Positions 1 to 8,740 of a stretch of DNA of 64,000 bases are shown piece by piece (position 1 is the stretch's first letter; every line of letters starts with the position of its first letter). Under the pieces are notes generated by a model, which saw only the letters and a program-made list of their open reading frames with translations, did no database searches and was not told where the DNA came from. Location: assembly GCA_050261915.1 (NCBI GenBank), contig JBLNDT010000001.1:12551-76550 (forward strand), in the 5' to 3' direction. The DNA comes from UBA699 sp050261915. GTDB taxonomy: Bacteria; Bacillota; Clostridia; Clostridiales; Clostridiaceae. The position numbers and the translations under genes were made by a program.

Positions 1-1293
1 ACTGTATGGTATATGCATATCTCCGTTGAAATTGTAGTTATTTGCCTGACAGCCTCCGCTGCAGTAGAATCTTGCCCAGCACTTTCTGCACTCAGGCTTG
101 TTGTATATATGGGCGTTCTTGAATTCCCTTGCTATTTCCTGGTTTAATTCACCATTTTCAAGAGTTCCCATTTTAAACTTTTCATTTCCAACAAATTGAT
201 GACATGGGTATATATCTCCCTGTGGAGTTATTGCCACATATTCATGGCCTGCTCCACATCCTGATATTCTTTTGTAAACACAAGGTCCTCCCTGAAGGTC
301 TATGTTAAAATGGTAAAATTTGAACTCATTACCCTCTTTATGTCTCTTAAGCATTTCTTCGTATAATTTGTCATACTGTTCAAAAATAACAGGAAGATCC
401 TCTTCTCTTATGCTTAGTGGATCGCTTTCAGGAAGCACTACCGGTTCAATGGATATTTCATCAAAGCCTTCATCTGCAAGGTGCATTATATCCATGAAAA
501 AATCAGTATTTTTCCTTGTGAATGTTCCTCGTGCATAGTACTGCTTTGATTTATCTCTTATTTCTACCATTTTTTTAATTTTAGGTATTATACTTTCATA
601 GGATCCGGTGCCGTCAGCTCTTACTCTGACATTATCATTTACATCTTTTCTTCCATCTATGCTTAGAACTATATTCCCCATGTTTTTGTCTAAATAATCC
701 ATAATTTCATCATTTAAAAGAGTAGCATTTGTAGTCATGGTGAATCTTATGGTTTTATTGTGCTTCTTTTCCATTGATTTGGCATATTCAACTATTTCCT
801 TTACATTGTCAAAAGCCATTAACGGCTCTCCTCCAAATAAGTCAACCTCAATATGCTTTCTTGGACCTGATTTTTCAATAACAAAATCAATGGCTTTTTT
901 TCCTGTTTCAGCACTCATAAGGCCTTTAGCGCCCCTGTATTCTCCTTCATCTGCAAAGCAGTAACTGCATCTTAGATTACAGTCATGAGCAATATTAAGA
1001 CAGAGTGCCTTTATGTAAGATGTTGAGTTTTCTGAATCCATGGCGATTTTTTCGTATAAATCCTCTGAATATAGGCTTCCCTCGTCAATAAGCTCATATA
1101 CCTCATCAATAGCCTCTTCCAGCTCATCTATTTGATATTTAGCTTTAAGTCTTTCAATAATTTCTTCCTTGGTCGCCATCTTTTCTTCATCTAATATATC
1201 ATATATCAGCTCATCCACTATATGAACACACCCGGAATTGACATCTACTGTGTAGTAGTCTCCTCCTTGAATAAACTTGTGAATATACGCCAC
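1..1293 (-). CDS. scfB: SCIFF radical SAM maturase (3' end beyond window)
   Basis: Radical SAM/SPASM enzyme that installs a thioether crosslink in the SCIFF ribosomal peptide encoded just upstream. The reading frame is open for 431 codons from a GTG at 1293 (RBS AGGAGG) to the window edge; the stop lies outside. The CNLRCSYC cluster motif (CX3CX2C) sits at about residues 105-112, followed by FGGEP and a TTNAT strand. The C-terminal part has CGAGHEYVAITPQGDIYPCH and CRKCWARFYCSGGC, typical of SPASM/twitch auxiliary clusters. The N-terminal roughly 90 residues resemble a peptide-recognition domain. The pairing with SCIFF makes the identification strong; only the last few tens of residues are missing. 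Confidence 0.95.
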   Translation of the reverse strand, partial: MAYIHKFIQGGDYYTVDVNSGCVHIVDELIYDILDEEKMATKEEIIERLKAKYQIDELEEAIDEVYELIDEGSLYSEDLYEKIAMDSENSTSYIKALCLNIAHDCNLRCSYCFADEGEYRGAKGLMSAETGKKAIDFVIEKSGPRKHIEVDLFGGEPLMAFDNVKEIVEYAKSMEKKHNKTIRFTMTTNATLLNDEIMDYLDKNMGNIVLSIDGRKDVNDNVRVRADGTGSYESIIPKIKKMVEIRDKSKQYYARGTFTRKNTDFFMDIMHLADEGFDEISIEPVVLPESDPLSIREEDLPVIFEQYDKLYEEMLKRHKEGNEFKFYHFNIDLQGGPCVYKRISGCGAGHEYVAITPQGDIYPCHQFVGNEKFKMGTLENGELNQEIAREFKNAHIYNKPECRKCWARFYCSGGCQANNYNFNGDMHIPYS

Positions 1294-1326
1294 GTTTTTT
1301 CCTCCTAACGGTAATAGACATTATTA

Positions 1327-1351
1327 AAGCAGTAACAAATTGTTACTGCTT
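1327..1351 (-). terminator. Hairpin between SCIFF peptide and maturase genes
   Basis: Perfect 12-bp inverted repeat (AAGCAGTAACAA / TTGTTACTGCTT around one base), followed on the minus strand by a weak U-rich run. It lies in the 67-bp gap between scfA and scfB. It could act as a partial terminator or 3'-end stabiliser giving more peptide than maturase message; this role is inferred. Confidence 0.6.
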
Positions 1352-1360
1352 AATCGTAAA

Positions 1361-1498
1361 TTAATTTTCGCAAGCTAGATTTGCTACTGTACAAGAAGTT
1401 TTACATGCTGACTGGCATGAATTTGCACATTCTTTACAACCAGGCTTATTAATGCTGTTCTTTATATTTTTCTTATTAATTGTTCTAATATGTTTCAT
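1361..1498 (-). CDS. scfA: SCIFF ribosomal peptide precursor, 45 aa
   Basis: Six-Cys-in-Forty-Five peptide, the near-universal clostridial RiPP precursor. Translation gives 45 residues starting MKHIRTINKK and ending in CKTSCTVANLACEN, with exactly six cysteines in the C-terminal half (CKEC, NSC, SAC, TSC, LAC). The start ATG has an AGGAGG-type RBS (GGAGGAATATTTA). The maturase lies immediately downstream, and the TIGR04086-like membrane protein and yajC lie upstream, the arrangement usual in Clostridia. In characterised systems the maturase links a Cys thiol to the alpha carbon of a downstream Thr; the SCT motif here keeps that Thr. The cellular role of SCIFF is not known. Confidence 0.97.
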   Translation of the reverse strand: MKHIRTINKKNIKNSINKPGCKECANSCQSACKTSCTVANLACEN

Positions 1499-1557
1499 TA
1501 AATATTCCTCCATTCATAAACTTATCCGTTTGATTATATCATATATAAAATTTAAAA

Positions 1558-1923
1558 TCAAAGATTTATTGTCAGCATTCCTGCCATTGTGCCTGTTGCA
1601 AGGGCTAAACCAAGTCTTTCCAGTCTGTCTATTCCAATTACAGAAGGATTCCCTGAAATCACCGAAACAGTATAAAGCACCAGCATGTAAATTAAGGCAA
1701 CCATAAACCCTGTAAGCCATCCCTTTTTTCTTATTCTCATTACGGCATGCATACTCCCATATATTATACTGATCATTGTAACAACAAGATAAAATAAAGA
1801 GCATGTACTATCTTGGATATCCCAAAAAGTCATTATAACTGCAAAAATCAAAAGCATCACTACCGTAATAATAAAACCTCTAAGTACACCCTCCAGCACA
1901 GAAATGCACAATTTCTTTTCCAT
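1558..1923 (-). CDS. TIGR04086-family small membrane protein
   Basis: Predicted 121-residue integral membrane protein with about four hydrophobic helices and a short basic loop (RIRKKGW) in the middle. It resembles the TIGR04086 family, which in clostridia sits beside the SCIFF locus; function unknown. The ATG at 1923 was chosen because an AGGGGGTG RBS lies 6 bases upstream; an upstream in-frame GTG overlaps that RBS. The conserved order yajC - this gene - scfA - scfB suggests cotranscription. The family assignment is from recalled sequence pattern and genomic context. Confidence 0.8.
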   Translation of the reverse strand: MEKKLCISVLEGVLRGFIITVVMLLIFAVIMTFWDIQDSTCSLFYLVVTMISIIYGSMHAVMRIRKKGWLTGFMVALIYMLVLYTVSVISGNPSVIGIDRLERLGLALATGTMAGMLTINL

Positions 1924-1977
1924 ACTAAACACCCCCTGCTTACTATCTATGTAAACAAAGTTTGTTTTATGACTTTA

Positions 1978-2298
1978 TTATTTACCTTCTCCGTTAATAT
2001 GCTTATATCCAGACAAATCTGTTTTAACCTTTTCCACATTTATCTTTTCTAATATCCCGGTTTTTGAAAGTTTTATTTTTGTATTGTCAGGCCCTGTTTC
2101 AATGATAACATAATCATTATAAATCAATATAATGCTGCCTATTATTCCGCCTCTTGTTAATATTTCATCATGTACCTTAAGGTTTTCCAGCATAAGATTA
2201 TATTCTTTTTTCCTTTTCATTTGTGGAATGACAATTATGAAATATAACACTGCAGTCATGAATATTAATGGTACTAATTGGGCTAATATATTTCCCAT
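1978..2298 (-). CDS. yajC: Preprotein translocase subunit YajC
   Basis: Small single-pass accessory subunit of the Sec translocon (SecDF-YajC). One N-terminal transmembrane helix (about residues 5-22) is followed by the family hallmark IPQMKRKKE and a soluble domain with LKVHDEILTRGGIIGSI, matching the YajC consensus K.GD.VvT.GGi.G.i. The start at 2298 is chosen because GGAGG then lies 7 bases upstream; the ATG two codons earlier is too close to that RBS. It follows tgt with a 21-bp gap, the conserved queA-tgt-yajC order. Confidence 0.94.
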   Translation of the reverse strand: MGNILAQLVPLIFMTAVLYFIIVIPQMKRKKEYNLMLENLKVHDEILTRGGIIGSIILIYNDYVIIETGPDNTKIKLSKTGILEKINVEKVKTDLSGYKHINGEGK

Positions 2299-2319
2299 AG
2301 GCATTCCTCCTTGATTTTA

Positions 2320-3450
2320 TCAAGCTCTCCCCTGCCACATTTCAAGTTTTTCAGCTTTGTAGTGTTTAAAATTTCCTGAGTCAATTGCATCTCTAATTTC
2401 CTGCATCATGTTATTATAAAAATAAAGATTATGAAGTACACAAAGTCTCATGGCAAGCATTTCCTTTGCTTTAAAAAGATGCCTTATATAAGCTCTTGAA
2501 TAGCTTCTGCAAGCAGGGCAATTGCATCCCTCATCAATAGGATTTCCATCAAGCTCATATTTACTATTTAAAAGATTAATTTTTCCATGCTTTGTGAAAA
2601 CATGGGCATGCCTTCCGTTTCTTGCAGGCAGCACACAGTCAAAGAAATCAACTCCACGTTCCACTGCTTCAAGAATATTGCTTGGAAGGCCAACTCCCAT
2701 TAGATATATTGGCTTATCTTCAGGAAGGTGAGGTACTACAGCATCAATTATCTTGTACATTTCCTCATGAGTTTCTCCTACTGCAAGGCCTCCTATGGCA
2801 TACCCATCCATATCCATTTTTGCTATCTGCTTAGCATGTTTAATTCTTAAGTCCTCATAGACACCACCCTGGTTTATTCCAAAGAGCATCTGCTGTTTAT
2901 TTATTGTATCAGGAAGGCTGTTTAATCTATCCATCTCTTCTCTGCATCTTTGGAGCCATCTTGTGGTCATGTCTACTGATTTTTTCACATATTCATAAGG
3001 AGACGGGTTTGCAACACATTCATCAAAAGCCATAGCTATTGTGGATGCCAAATTACTCTGTATCTGCATGCTTTCCTCAGGCCCCATGAATATTTTTCTT
3101 CCATCTATATGTGAATTAAAACTGACCCCCTCCTCTTTTATCTTTCTGATGTGAGCCAGTGAAAAAACCTGAAATCCACCAGAATCAGTAAGAATTGGTC
3201 TGTCCCAGTTCATAAACTTATGGAGTCCACCCATTTGCTTTATTACTTTATCCCCAGGTCTTAAATGAAGGTGATACGTGTTTGAAAGTTCCACCTGACA
3301 TCCTATTTCTTTAAGGTCCACACTTGATACCGCTCCCTTTATGGCAGCTAGAGTACCTACATTCATAAACACAGGAGTCTGTATTGTTCCATGACAGGTT
3401 TTAAACTCTCCTCTTCTTGCGTTTCCTTCTTTTTTTAACAGCTTATACAT
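2320..3450 (-). CDS. tgt: tRNA-guanine transglycosylase
   Basis: Exchanges the wobble guanine (G34) of tRNA Asp/Asn/His/Tyr for the queuosine precursor preQ1. The 376-residue length is normal for bacterial Tgt. Visible motifs: LTDSGGFQVFSL with the general-acid Asp, GGLAVGE, GVDFFDCVLPARNGRHA with the nucleophilic Asp, and the zinc site in the C-terminal part (CNCPAC plus a downstream His). It lies 12 bp downstream of queA, which carries out the next step of the pathway, so the two are surely cotranscribed. Confidence 0.98.
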   Translation of the reverse strand: MYKLLKKEGNARRGEFKTCHGTIQTPVFMNVGTLAAIKGAVSSVDLKEIGCQVELSNTYHLHLRPGDKVIKQMGGLHKFMNWDRPILTDSGGFQVFSLAHIRKIKEEGVSFNSHIDGRKIFMGPEESMQIQSNLASTIAMAFDECVANPSPYEYVKKSVDMTTRWLQRCREEMDRLNSLPDTINKQQMLFGINQGGVYEDLRIKHAKQIAKMDMDGYAIGGLAVGETHEEMYKIIDAVVPHLPEDKPIYLMGVGLPSNILEAVERGVDFFDCVLPARNGRHAHVFTKHGKINLLNSKYELDGNPIDEGCNCPACRSYSRAYIRHLFKAKEMLAMRLCVLHNLYFYNNMMQEIRDAIDSGNFKHYKAEKLEMWQGRA

Positions 3451-3462
3451 ATATTTTCTCCT

Positions 3463-4488
3463 TTACTTTATAAACATGGCATCCCCAAAGCTGAAGAATC
3501 TGTAATTTTCCTTAACAGCAGTCTCATATGCATTTATAATAATATCCCTGCTCGAAATAGCGCTTACCAGCATTAATAATGTTGATTTTGGAAGATGAAA
3601 ATTTGTTATTAATGCATCTACAATTTTGAATTTATATCCTGGATAGATGAATATATCTGTCCACCCTGATTTTTCTGATACCCTGTTATTTTCATCCCCT
3701 ATGGTTTCAAGGGTTCTTGTGCTTGTGGTTCCTACAGAAATTACCCTTTTTCCATTTTCCTTGCAGCTGTTTATGATATCAGCATTTTCTTTGGTAAGTG
3801 TATAATACTCTGAATGCATAACGTGACTGTTTATGTCATCCACTTTTACTGGCCTGAAGGTTCCAAGGCCCACATGAAGCGTTAGATATGCAATTTTTAT
3901 GCCCTTATCCCTTAATTTATCCAAAAGTGCTGTGGTAAAATGAAGTCCGGCTGTTGGAGCTGCTGCTGAGCCTTGTTCTCTTGAATATACGGTTTGATAC
4001 ATTTCCTTGTCCTCAAGCTTTTCAGTTATATATGGAGGAAGAGGCATCTGACCAAGGCTGTCCAGCACTTCTTCAAATATTCCTTCATATTCAAATTCAA
4101 CTATTCGGCTTCCCTCAGAGCCTATATCAATAACCTGAGCTTTAAGCTCACCATTTCCAAATATAAATCTTGTTCCAATTTGTGCTCTCTTACCTGGCTT
4201 AACAAGTGTTTCCCACTTATCCTTCTCAATTCTCTTTAATAAAAGGAATTCCATCTTTCCACCAGTGCCTTCTTTAGCACCAAAAAGACGGGCGGGGATT
4301 ACTCTGGTGTCATTAAGTACCAGGCAGTCTCCACTTTCAAGGTAATCTATAATGTCCCTGAAAACCTTATGTTCTATATTTCCATTATTTTTATCAAGTA
4401 CCATAAGTCTTGCTTCATCCCTTTTCATAAGAGGATGCTGGGCAATCTGCTCCTTTGGAAGATAAAAATCAAAGTCGCTAACCTTCAC
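3463..4488 (-). CDS. queA: S-adenosylmethionine:tRNA ribosyltransferase-isomerase
   Basis: Transfers and isomerises the ribose of SAM onto preQ1-modified tRNA to give epoxyqueuosine. The 341-residue protein begins with the family signature FDFYLPKEQIAQHP and contains LNDTRVIPARL, TAGLHFT and LHVGLGTFRPV, all hallmarks of QueA. The start is GTG at 4488 with AAGGAG upstream. It is flanked by ruvB (3 bp) and tgt (12 bp), a common clostridial arrangement ruvA-ruvB-queA-tgt. Confidence 0.98.
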   Translation of the reverse strand: MKVSDFDFYLPKEQIAQHPLMKRDEARLMVLDKNNGNIEHKVFRDIIDYLESGDCLVLNDTRVIPARLFGAKEGTGGKMEFLLLKRIEKDKWETLVKPGKRAQIGTRFIFGNGELKAQVIDIGSEGSRIVEFEYEGIFEEVLDSLGQMPLPPYITEKLEDKEMYQTVYSREQGSAAAPTAGLHFTTALLDKLRDKGIKIAYLTLHVGLGTFRPVKVDDINSHVMHSEYYTLTKENADIINSCKENGKRVISVGTTSTRTLETIGDENNRVSEKSGWTDIFIYPGYKFKIVDALITNFHLPKSTLLMLVSAISSRDIIINAYETAVKENYRFFSFGDAMFIK

Positions 4489-4491
4489 GAT

Positions 4492-5493
4492 CTATTCTCC
4501 TTTTCTTGTGTTTTTTAAATGTTCCTTGGCCTTTTCCGTTGCCATTCTCCCTCTTGGAGTTCTTATTATGAATCCCTTTTGAAGCAGATATGGTTCATAA
4601 ACATCCTCTATAGTATCAAGTTCCTCCCCAATAAAATAGGAAAGAGTTTCTACCCCTACAGGTCCTCCGTTGAAATTGTCTATTATTGCACTTATTATTT
4701 TATTGTCAATTCCGTCAAAGCCTTCCTTGTCCACATCTAAAAGTTTCAAAGCATCCTTAGCTATATTTATATCTACTATTCCATTGCCCTTAACCTCTGA
4801 ATAGTCTCTTACCCTTTTCAAAAGCCTATTTGCTATCCTTGGAGTTCCTCTTGATCTTCTCCCGATTTCAACCGCGGCATTTTCTTCAATATTTACATTA
4901 AGTATTCTTGAAGATCTAACTATTATCTCCTTAAGCTCATCCTCTTCGTAATATTCCATAGGGCAGAGCATTCCAAATCTATCCCTTAAGGGAGATGTAA
5001 GAAGTCCTACTCTTGTAGTGGCACCTATTAAAGTAAAATTAGGCAGATCTAGCCTTATTGACTTAGCAGCAGCGCCCTTTCCTATAACAATGTCCAGTGC
5101 AAAATCCTCCATGGCTGGATATAGGATTTCCTCTACTGTTCTATTCAACCTGTGAATTTCATCAATAAAAAGCACATCATTTTTATTAAGACTCGTTAAT
5201 ATTGCTGCCAAATCTCCTGCTCTTTCAATAGCTGGTCCTGAGGTTACCTTTAATGAACCTTTCATTTCCCTGGCAATAATGTTTGCAAGTGTTGTTTTTC
5301 CAAGTCCAGGAGGTCCGTAAAGCAATACATGATCCAGTGCTTCTTCCCTGTTTTTAGCAGCACGAATGAATATATCTAGTTTTTCCTTAACCTTTTTTTG
5401 ACCAATATATTCTTTTAGTTTTAATGGTCTTAAGCTGTATTCGGAATCTTCATCCTCTGTAATGCAGACAGCTGTTACAATTCTATCTTCCAT
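4492..5493 (-). CDS. ruvB: Holliday junction branch migration ATPase RuvB
   Basis: AAA+ motor that drives branch migration of Holliday junctions with RuvA. The 333-residue protein has Walker A GPPGLGKT (residues 60-67), Walker B DEIH (111-114), sensor 1 GATTR, the arginine-finger stretch SPLRDRFG, and a C-terminal winged helix ending QKGFIIRTPRGR. Full family length. It lies 12 bp downstream of ruvA with an AGGAGG RBS. Confidence 0.98.
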   Translation of the reverse strand: MEDRIVTAVCITEDEDSEYSLRPLKLKEYIGQKKVKEKLDIFIRAAKNREEALDHVLLYGPPGLGKTTLANIIAREMKGSLKVTSGPAIERAGDLAAILTSLNKNDVLFIDEIHRLNRTVEEILYPAMEDFALDIVIGKGAAAKSIRLDLPNFTLIGATTRVGLLTSPLRDRFGMLCPMEYYEEDELKEIIVRSSRILNVNIEENAAVEIGRRSRGTPRIANRLLKRVRDYSEVKGNGIVDINIAKDALKLLDVDKEGFDGIDNKIISAIIDNFNGGPVGVETLSYFIGEELDTIEDVYEPYLLQKGFIIRTPRGRMATEKAKEHLKNTRKGE

Positions 5494-5505
5494 GAACTAT
5501 ACCTC

Positions 5506-6096
5506 CTAACCCATTAAGTTTCTAAGACAACTTTTGATAATATTCTCGATGGTATCCTTTTGATCCACATTCTTCAATGCCTGTTTTGCTTCCTTTTCAG
5601 TGTAGCCTAAAGAAAGCAGTGCATCTAATGCCTCCATTGAGGCTGTTTCATTATTTTCTATGTTAATATCACTGTTATTTACAGTTCCATCTTCTATATG
5701 TAACTTGTCCTTTAGCTCTAGAATAATTCTCTGGGCGATTTTTTTACCTATACCTGGAGCTCTGACAATTGTTTTTTCATCACTGGATACTATAGCATAT
5801 TTAAGGTTTAGAACACTGCATATGGAAAGAAGTGAAAGAGCAGCCTTGGCACCCACACCATTTATTGTAAGAAGCAGATTAAACATACTTAGCTCTTCCT
5901 TGGTTAGAAATCCATAAAGCCCAATAAAATCTTCTCTTACAATCTGCTGTATATAAATAAGCACTTCTTCATTTATCTGGGGTATTTTAGCAATGGTACT
6001 TCCTGAAGTATTAATTCTATACCCTATTCCGTTATTTTCCACTACTATATAATCTTTGTTCATCCCTGTGTATATGCCCTTTATGTACTCGTACAT
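5506..6096 (-). CDS. ruvA: Holliday junction DNA helicase subunit RuvA
   Basis: Junction-binding tetramer subunit that loads RuvB. The start at 6096 gives the canonical MYEYIKG N-terminus with GGGGG 8 bases upstream; an in-frame ATG ten codons earlier lacks family support. Two helix-hairpin-helix elements are visible (NGVGAKAALSLLS and PGIGKKIAQRIILEL). A C-terminal UBA-like domain that contacts RuvB begins around ALDALLSLGYTEKEAKQAL. Length 196 aa, normal for the family. Confidence 0.97.
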   Translation of the reverse strand: MYEYIKGIYTGMNKDYIVVENNGIGYRINTSGSTIAKIPQINEEVLIYIQQIVREDFIGLYGFLTKEELSMFNLLLTINGVGAKAALSLLSICSVLNLKYAIVSSDEKTIVRAPGIGKKIAQRIILELKDKLHIEDGTVNNSDINIENNETASMEALDALLSLGYTEKEAKQALKNVDQKDTIENIIKSCLRNLMG

Positions 6097-6177
6097 CTGA
6101 ATTTCCCCCAAACTATAATTTAACATATATTACTTTATCATTATAACACATATTATTCAACAAAAAATCCTTGAGAA

Positions 6178-6786
6178 CTATTCATAGTCCTCAAGGATAG
6201 CCTGGGCTTCCTCCTTGCTGCCGCACTGAAAATACTTATCTCCATTTGTAAGAAGCTTTATATCCTCATCTTTAAGTTTATCGGTTTTAATATCGGTAAT
6301 ATCCCGCCTATCATCCTGTATAAACATATTGCCTTCCTTATCAGTTTTAAAAATTGCAATATGACCATCTTTTATGCCAAGTACATATTTATTTGGTTCG
6401 TATCTATCAAGCACACGTTCAAGTATTACTTCCTTATCCGACATGGAGCTTACCTGGTACCCTTCAGAGGAAAAAGCCGCCTCCAGTTCCTGTTTTGTTT
6501 TTCCAACAAGATTTCCTGGTTCTTGTTCTCTATTTATAATTGTCCCGCCGCTTTTTTTATAATTTGTTCTAAATATTATCTTTGAATTTTTAGATACTAT
6601 ATCATCTACACGAGATTGTTGGTATAAGGAGTCTTTTGTTCCATTGTCCCCTTTTGCATTAACCATATGTACTGCATTACCATTCTCTAACGTTTTCAAT
6701 CTGTTAAAGCAGTAATAAAAACTTAATCCCAGTATACAGCAGCTTATAAACACACAAAATGCCAAATTAATTTTTCTTCTATCCAT
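6178..6786 (-). CDS. BofC-like membrane-anchored protein
   Basis: Predicted type II membrane protein of 202 residues: a basic N-terminus (MDRRK), one transmembrane helix at about residues 8-28, then an extracytoplasmic domain. The C-terminal roughly 75 residues (from EVILERVLDRYEPNKYVLGIKDGHIAIF) resemble the BofC C-terminal domain. BofC in Bacillus acts in SigK checkpoint signalling, but that role is not established for this clostridial relative. The ATG at 6786 is chosen over one 15 codons upstream because AAAGGAGGG precedes it. It is the first gene of the ruvAB operon direction. Confidence 0.7.
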   Translation of the reverse strand: MDRRKINLAFCVFISCCILGLSFYYCFNRLKTLENGNAVHMVNAKGDNGTKDSLYQQSRVDDIVSKNSKIIFRTNYKKSGGTIINREQEPGNLVGKTKQELEAAFSSEGYQVSSMSDKEVILERVLDRYEPNKYVLGIKDGHIAIFKTDKEGNMFIQDDRRDITDIKTDKLKDEDIKLLTNGDKYFQCGSKEEAQAILEDYE

Positions 6787-6901
6787 AATATCCCTCCTTT
6801 GAATATTATGTACATAATTCCTCAATTTCATACATAAACAAAATGAATTTCCTTATTAAATGTAGTATAATATTGATAATAGAATAAAGGAGGTAATAAA
6901 A

Positions 6902-7996
6902 TTGTGTAAGAAAAAACTATTTACAATCTTATTTTGTACCATAATGCTTGTAAGTGCTTTGACTTTATCTCAGTCCACCGCTACAGCATCAGGCGCCTCC
7001 GGATGGAAACATGATGGTTCAAACTGGAAATATCAAATTAACGGCGATGAGGTTAAAGGATGGCTTTCAAATAATCAGCAGTGGTATTATTTCAACTCCA
7101 GCGGCAATATGGATACAGGCTGGCTCCTCCATAACGGCAAATGGTATTTCTTTAATACCGATGGAACTATGAAAACTGGCTGGGTACTCCATAATGGTAA
7201 ATGGTACTTCCTTGGCAGTGATGGAGATATGAAAACAGGCTGGTTAAAACAAAACGATAAATGGTATTACCTAAATGACAAGGGTGATTTGGCTGAAAAC
7301 TGCTGGATATACTACAACGGGAACTGGTACTATCTAAGCAGCAATGGAACTATGGAGGTAAATAAAACAACTCCAGATGGATTTGAATTGGATGAAACTG
7401 GAGCTTGGACCGGAAGGTCTGACAAAACTACTATACCATCAGGAGTTACTGCGGAAGCTGTATCCTCAAGTACAATAAATTTACAGTGGAACAAAGTAAC
7501 TGATGCTGACTATTACTATGTATACTACAGCCTTAACCAGAATAGCGGCTTCAATGCTGTGATGGATGGAACTGCAAAGGAAAAATTCCAGTGGGCGTCA
7601 GCACACTCTGCAGTGATATCAAATATTGCTCCTGATACCAAAGTTTATTTTAAAATTACTGCAGTAAAAGATAATTATGAATCCAAATACAGCACATTGG
7701 TTTCCGCTGCTACTGAATCTGGTTCTGTAACAGCACCTTCAGGGGTTGCATCTGTTGCCTTATCCTCAAGCAGAATTCAAGTAACATGGGATCCAGTAAT
7801 CGGTGCAGATTCATACAAAATTTATTACAGAGAATCAACCTCTACTGATTATACTGCAGTCCAAAAAACATCTAACTCCATGGTACTTACAGGATTGGAA
7901 CCAGGTACTAAGGTTTATTTTAAAATTACAGCAGTTAAAGGCACCACAGCTTCATCAGATAGTACAGAGGTTTCCGCAGTAACAAAAATTAATTAA
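6902..7996 (+). CDS. Secreted cell-wall-binding repeat protein with two FN3 domains
   Basis: A 364-residue protein starting at TTG (RBS AAAGGAGG 9 bases upstream) with a clear signal peptide ending near TATASG. About six GW-type cell-wall-binding repeats follow (GWLLHNGKWYFFNTDGTMKT pattern) over roughly residues 35-155; these resemble choline-binding repeats. A short conserved linker TTPDGFELDETGAWTG comes next, then two fibronectin type III domains, each ending TKVYFKITAVK. No catalytic domain is visible. It is one of three paralogues in 8 kb. Likely a wall-attached adhesin or scaffold; ligand unknown. A TATAAT-like -10 lies about 31 bases upstream. Confidence 0.85.
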   Translation: MCKKKLFTILFCTIMLVSALTLSQSTATASGASGWKHDGSNWKYQINGDEVKGWLSNNQQWYYFNSSGNMDTGWLLHNGKWYFFNTDGTMKTGWVLHNGKWYFLGSDGDMKTGWLKQNDKWYYLNDKGDLAENCWIYYNGNWYYLSSNGTMEVNKTTPDGFELDETGAWTGRSDKTTIPSGVTAEAVSSSTINLQWNKVTDADYYYVYYSLNQNSGFNAVMDGTAKEKFQWASAHSAVISNIAPDTKVYFKITAVKDNYESKYSTLVSAATESGSVTAPSGVASVALSSSRIQVTWDPVIGADSYKIYYRESTSTDYTAVQKTSNSMVLTGLEPGTKVYFKITAVKGTTASSDSTEVSAVTKIN

Positions 7997-8004
7997 CTTA
8001 AATT

Positions 8005-8037
8005 AAGCTGGGTGAATATTGATTTACCCAGCTTTTA
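8005..8037 (+). terminator. Rho-independent terminator
   Basis: AAGCTGGGT / ACCCAGCTT stem (9 bp) followed by TTAAT, just after the first cell-wall-binding gene. It separates that gene from the XRE-cupin regulator. Confidence 0.8.
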
Positions 8038-8098
8038 ATGTTATAATGTATTTTGTGCAATATAGCATACAGCCTATTATTGAAACGAGGGATAAACT

Positions 8099-8647
8099 TT
8101 GAAAGATCCAACATCAAATATTGGTTCAGTATTAAAAAAGGTAAGATTCGAAAGAGGATTAACTCTAGAAGAAACCTCAAACCTGACAGGTGTTAGCAAA
8201 GCAATGCTTGGGCAAATCGAAAGAGGTGAGTCTAATCCTACCATATCAATATTATGGAAGATTTCCACAGGGCTTAGGATATCTTTTTCAGAAATACTGG
8301 GAAGTGAATCAAATGATTATGAAGCTTTGAATATAGAAAAAATAAAACCTGTTTATGAATCAGAAGGAAAAATGATATTATATGATGTATTTCCTTTCAA
8401 TCCTTTATCAGGTTTTGAATACTTTTATATTAAGCTCCTTCCAGGAGCAATTCACACCTCAACTCCGCACCAAAATTCCAGCCAGGAATTTATTGTGGTA
8501 ACAAAAGGAACCCTTGCTATGACAGTAGATAATCAAAATTTTGAGCTAAAAGCTCCTGGGGCTTTAAATTTCAAAGGAAGCTGCACACATACCTATAGTA
8601 ACCCTTATGAAGAGGAAGTTATTTTTCAAAGCATAGTAAAATATTAA
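8099..8647 (+). CDS. XRE-family regulator with C-terminal cupin domain
   Basis: A 182-residue transcription factor. Residues about 8-62 form a Cro/C1-type helix-turn-helix (RGLTLEETSNLTGVSKAMLG recognition region). Residues about 100-180 form a small cupin fold (HTSTPHQNSSQEFIVVTKG, then the second cupin strand set) expected to bind a small ligand. Start is TTG with CGAGGG upstream. Such XRE-cupin proteins commonly control adjacent catabolic genes in response to their substrate. The glycyl radical enzyme begins 94 bp downstream, and a perfect 20-bp palindrome lies between them, so it is the likely regulator of that gene. Confidence 0.88.
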   Translation: MKDPTSNIGSVLKKVRFERGLTLEETSNLTGVSKAMLGQIERGESNPTISILWKISTGLRISFSEILGSESNDYEALNIEKIKPVYESEGKMILYDVFPFNPLSGFEYFYIKLLPGAIHTSTPHQNSSQEFIVVTKGTLAMTVDNQNFELKAPGALNFKGSCTHTYSNPYEEEVIFQSIVKY

Positions 8648-8653
8648 ATATTT

Positions 8654-8673
8654 CCAGAACAATATTGTTCTGG
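8654..8673. promoter_or_regulatory. Perfect 20-bp palindrome between regulator and glycyl radical enzyme
   Basis: CCAGAACAATATTGTTCTGG is fully self-complementary. It begins 7 bp after the regulator's stop and lies 67 bp before the enzyme's start. As RNA it could fold into an 8-bp stem with a 4-base loop followed by a U-rich stretch, i.e. a terminator. As DNA it is a good candidate operator for the XRE-cupin protein. The sequence does not decide between these. Confidence 0.55.
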
Positions 8674-8740
8674 ATTAATTTTATAATTTTTGACCGTTAA
8701 AACAAATAAAAAATGTTAAAACATATCAAGGAGGGAATTT

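Noticed and set aside
8674..8740. Promoter of the glycyl radical enzyme
   Set aside because: A TTGACC hexamer is present but no acceptable -10 at 16-18 bp; not strong enough to annotate.
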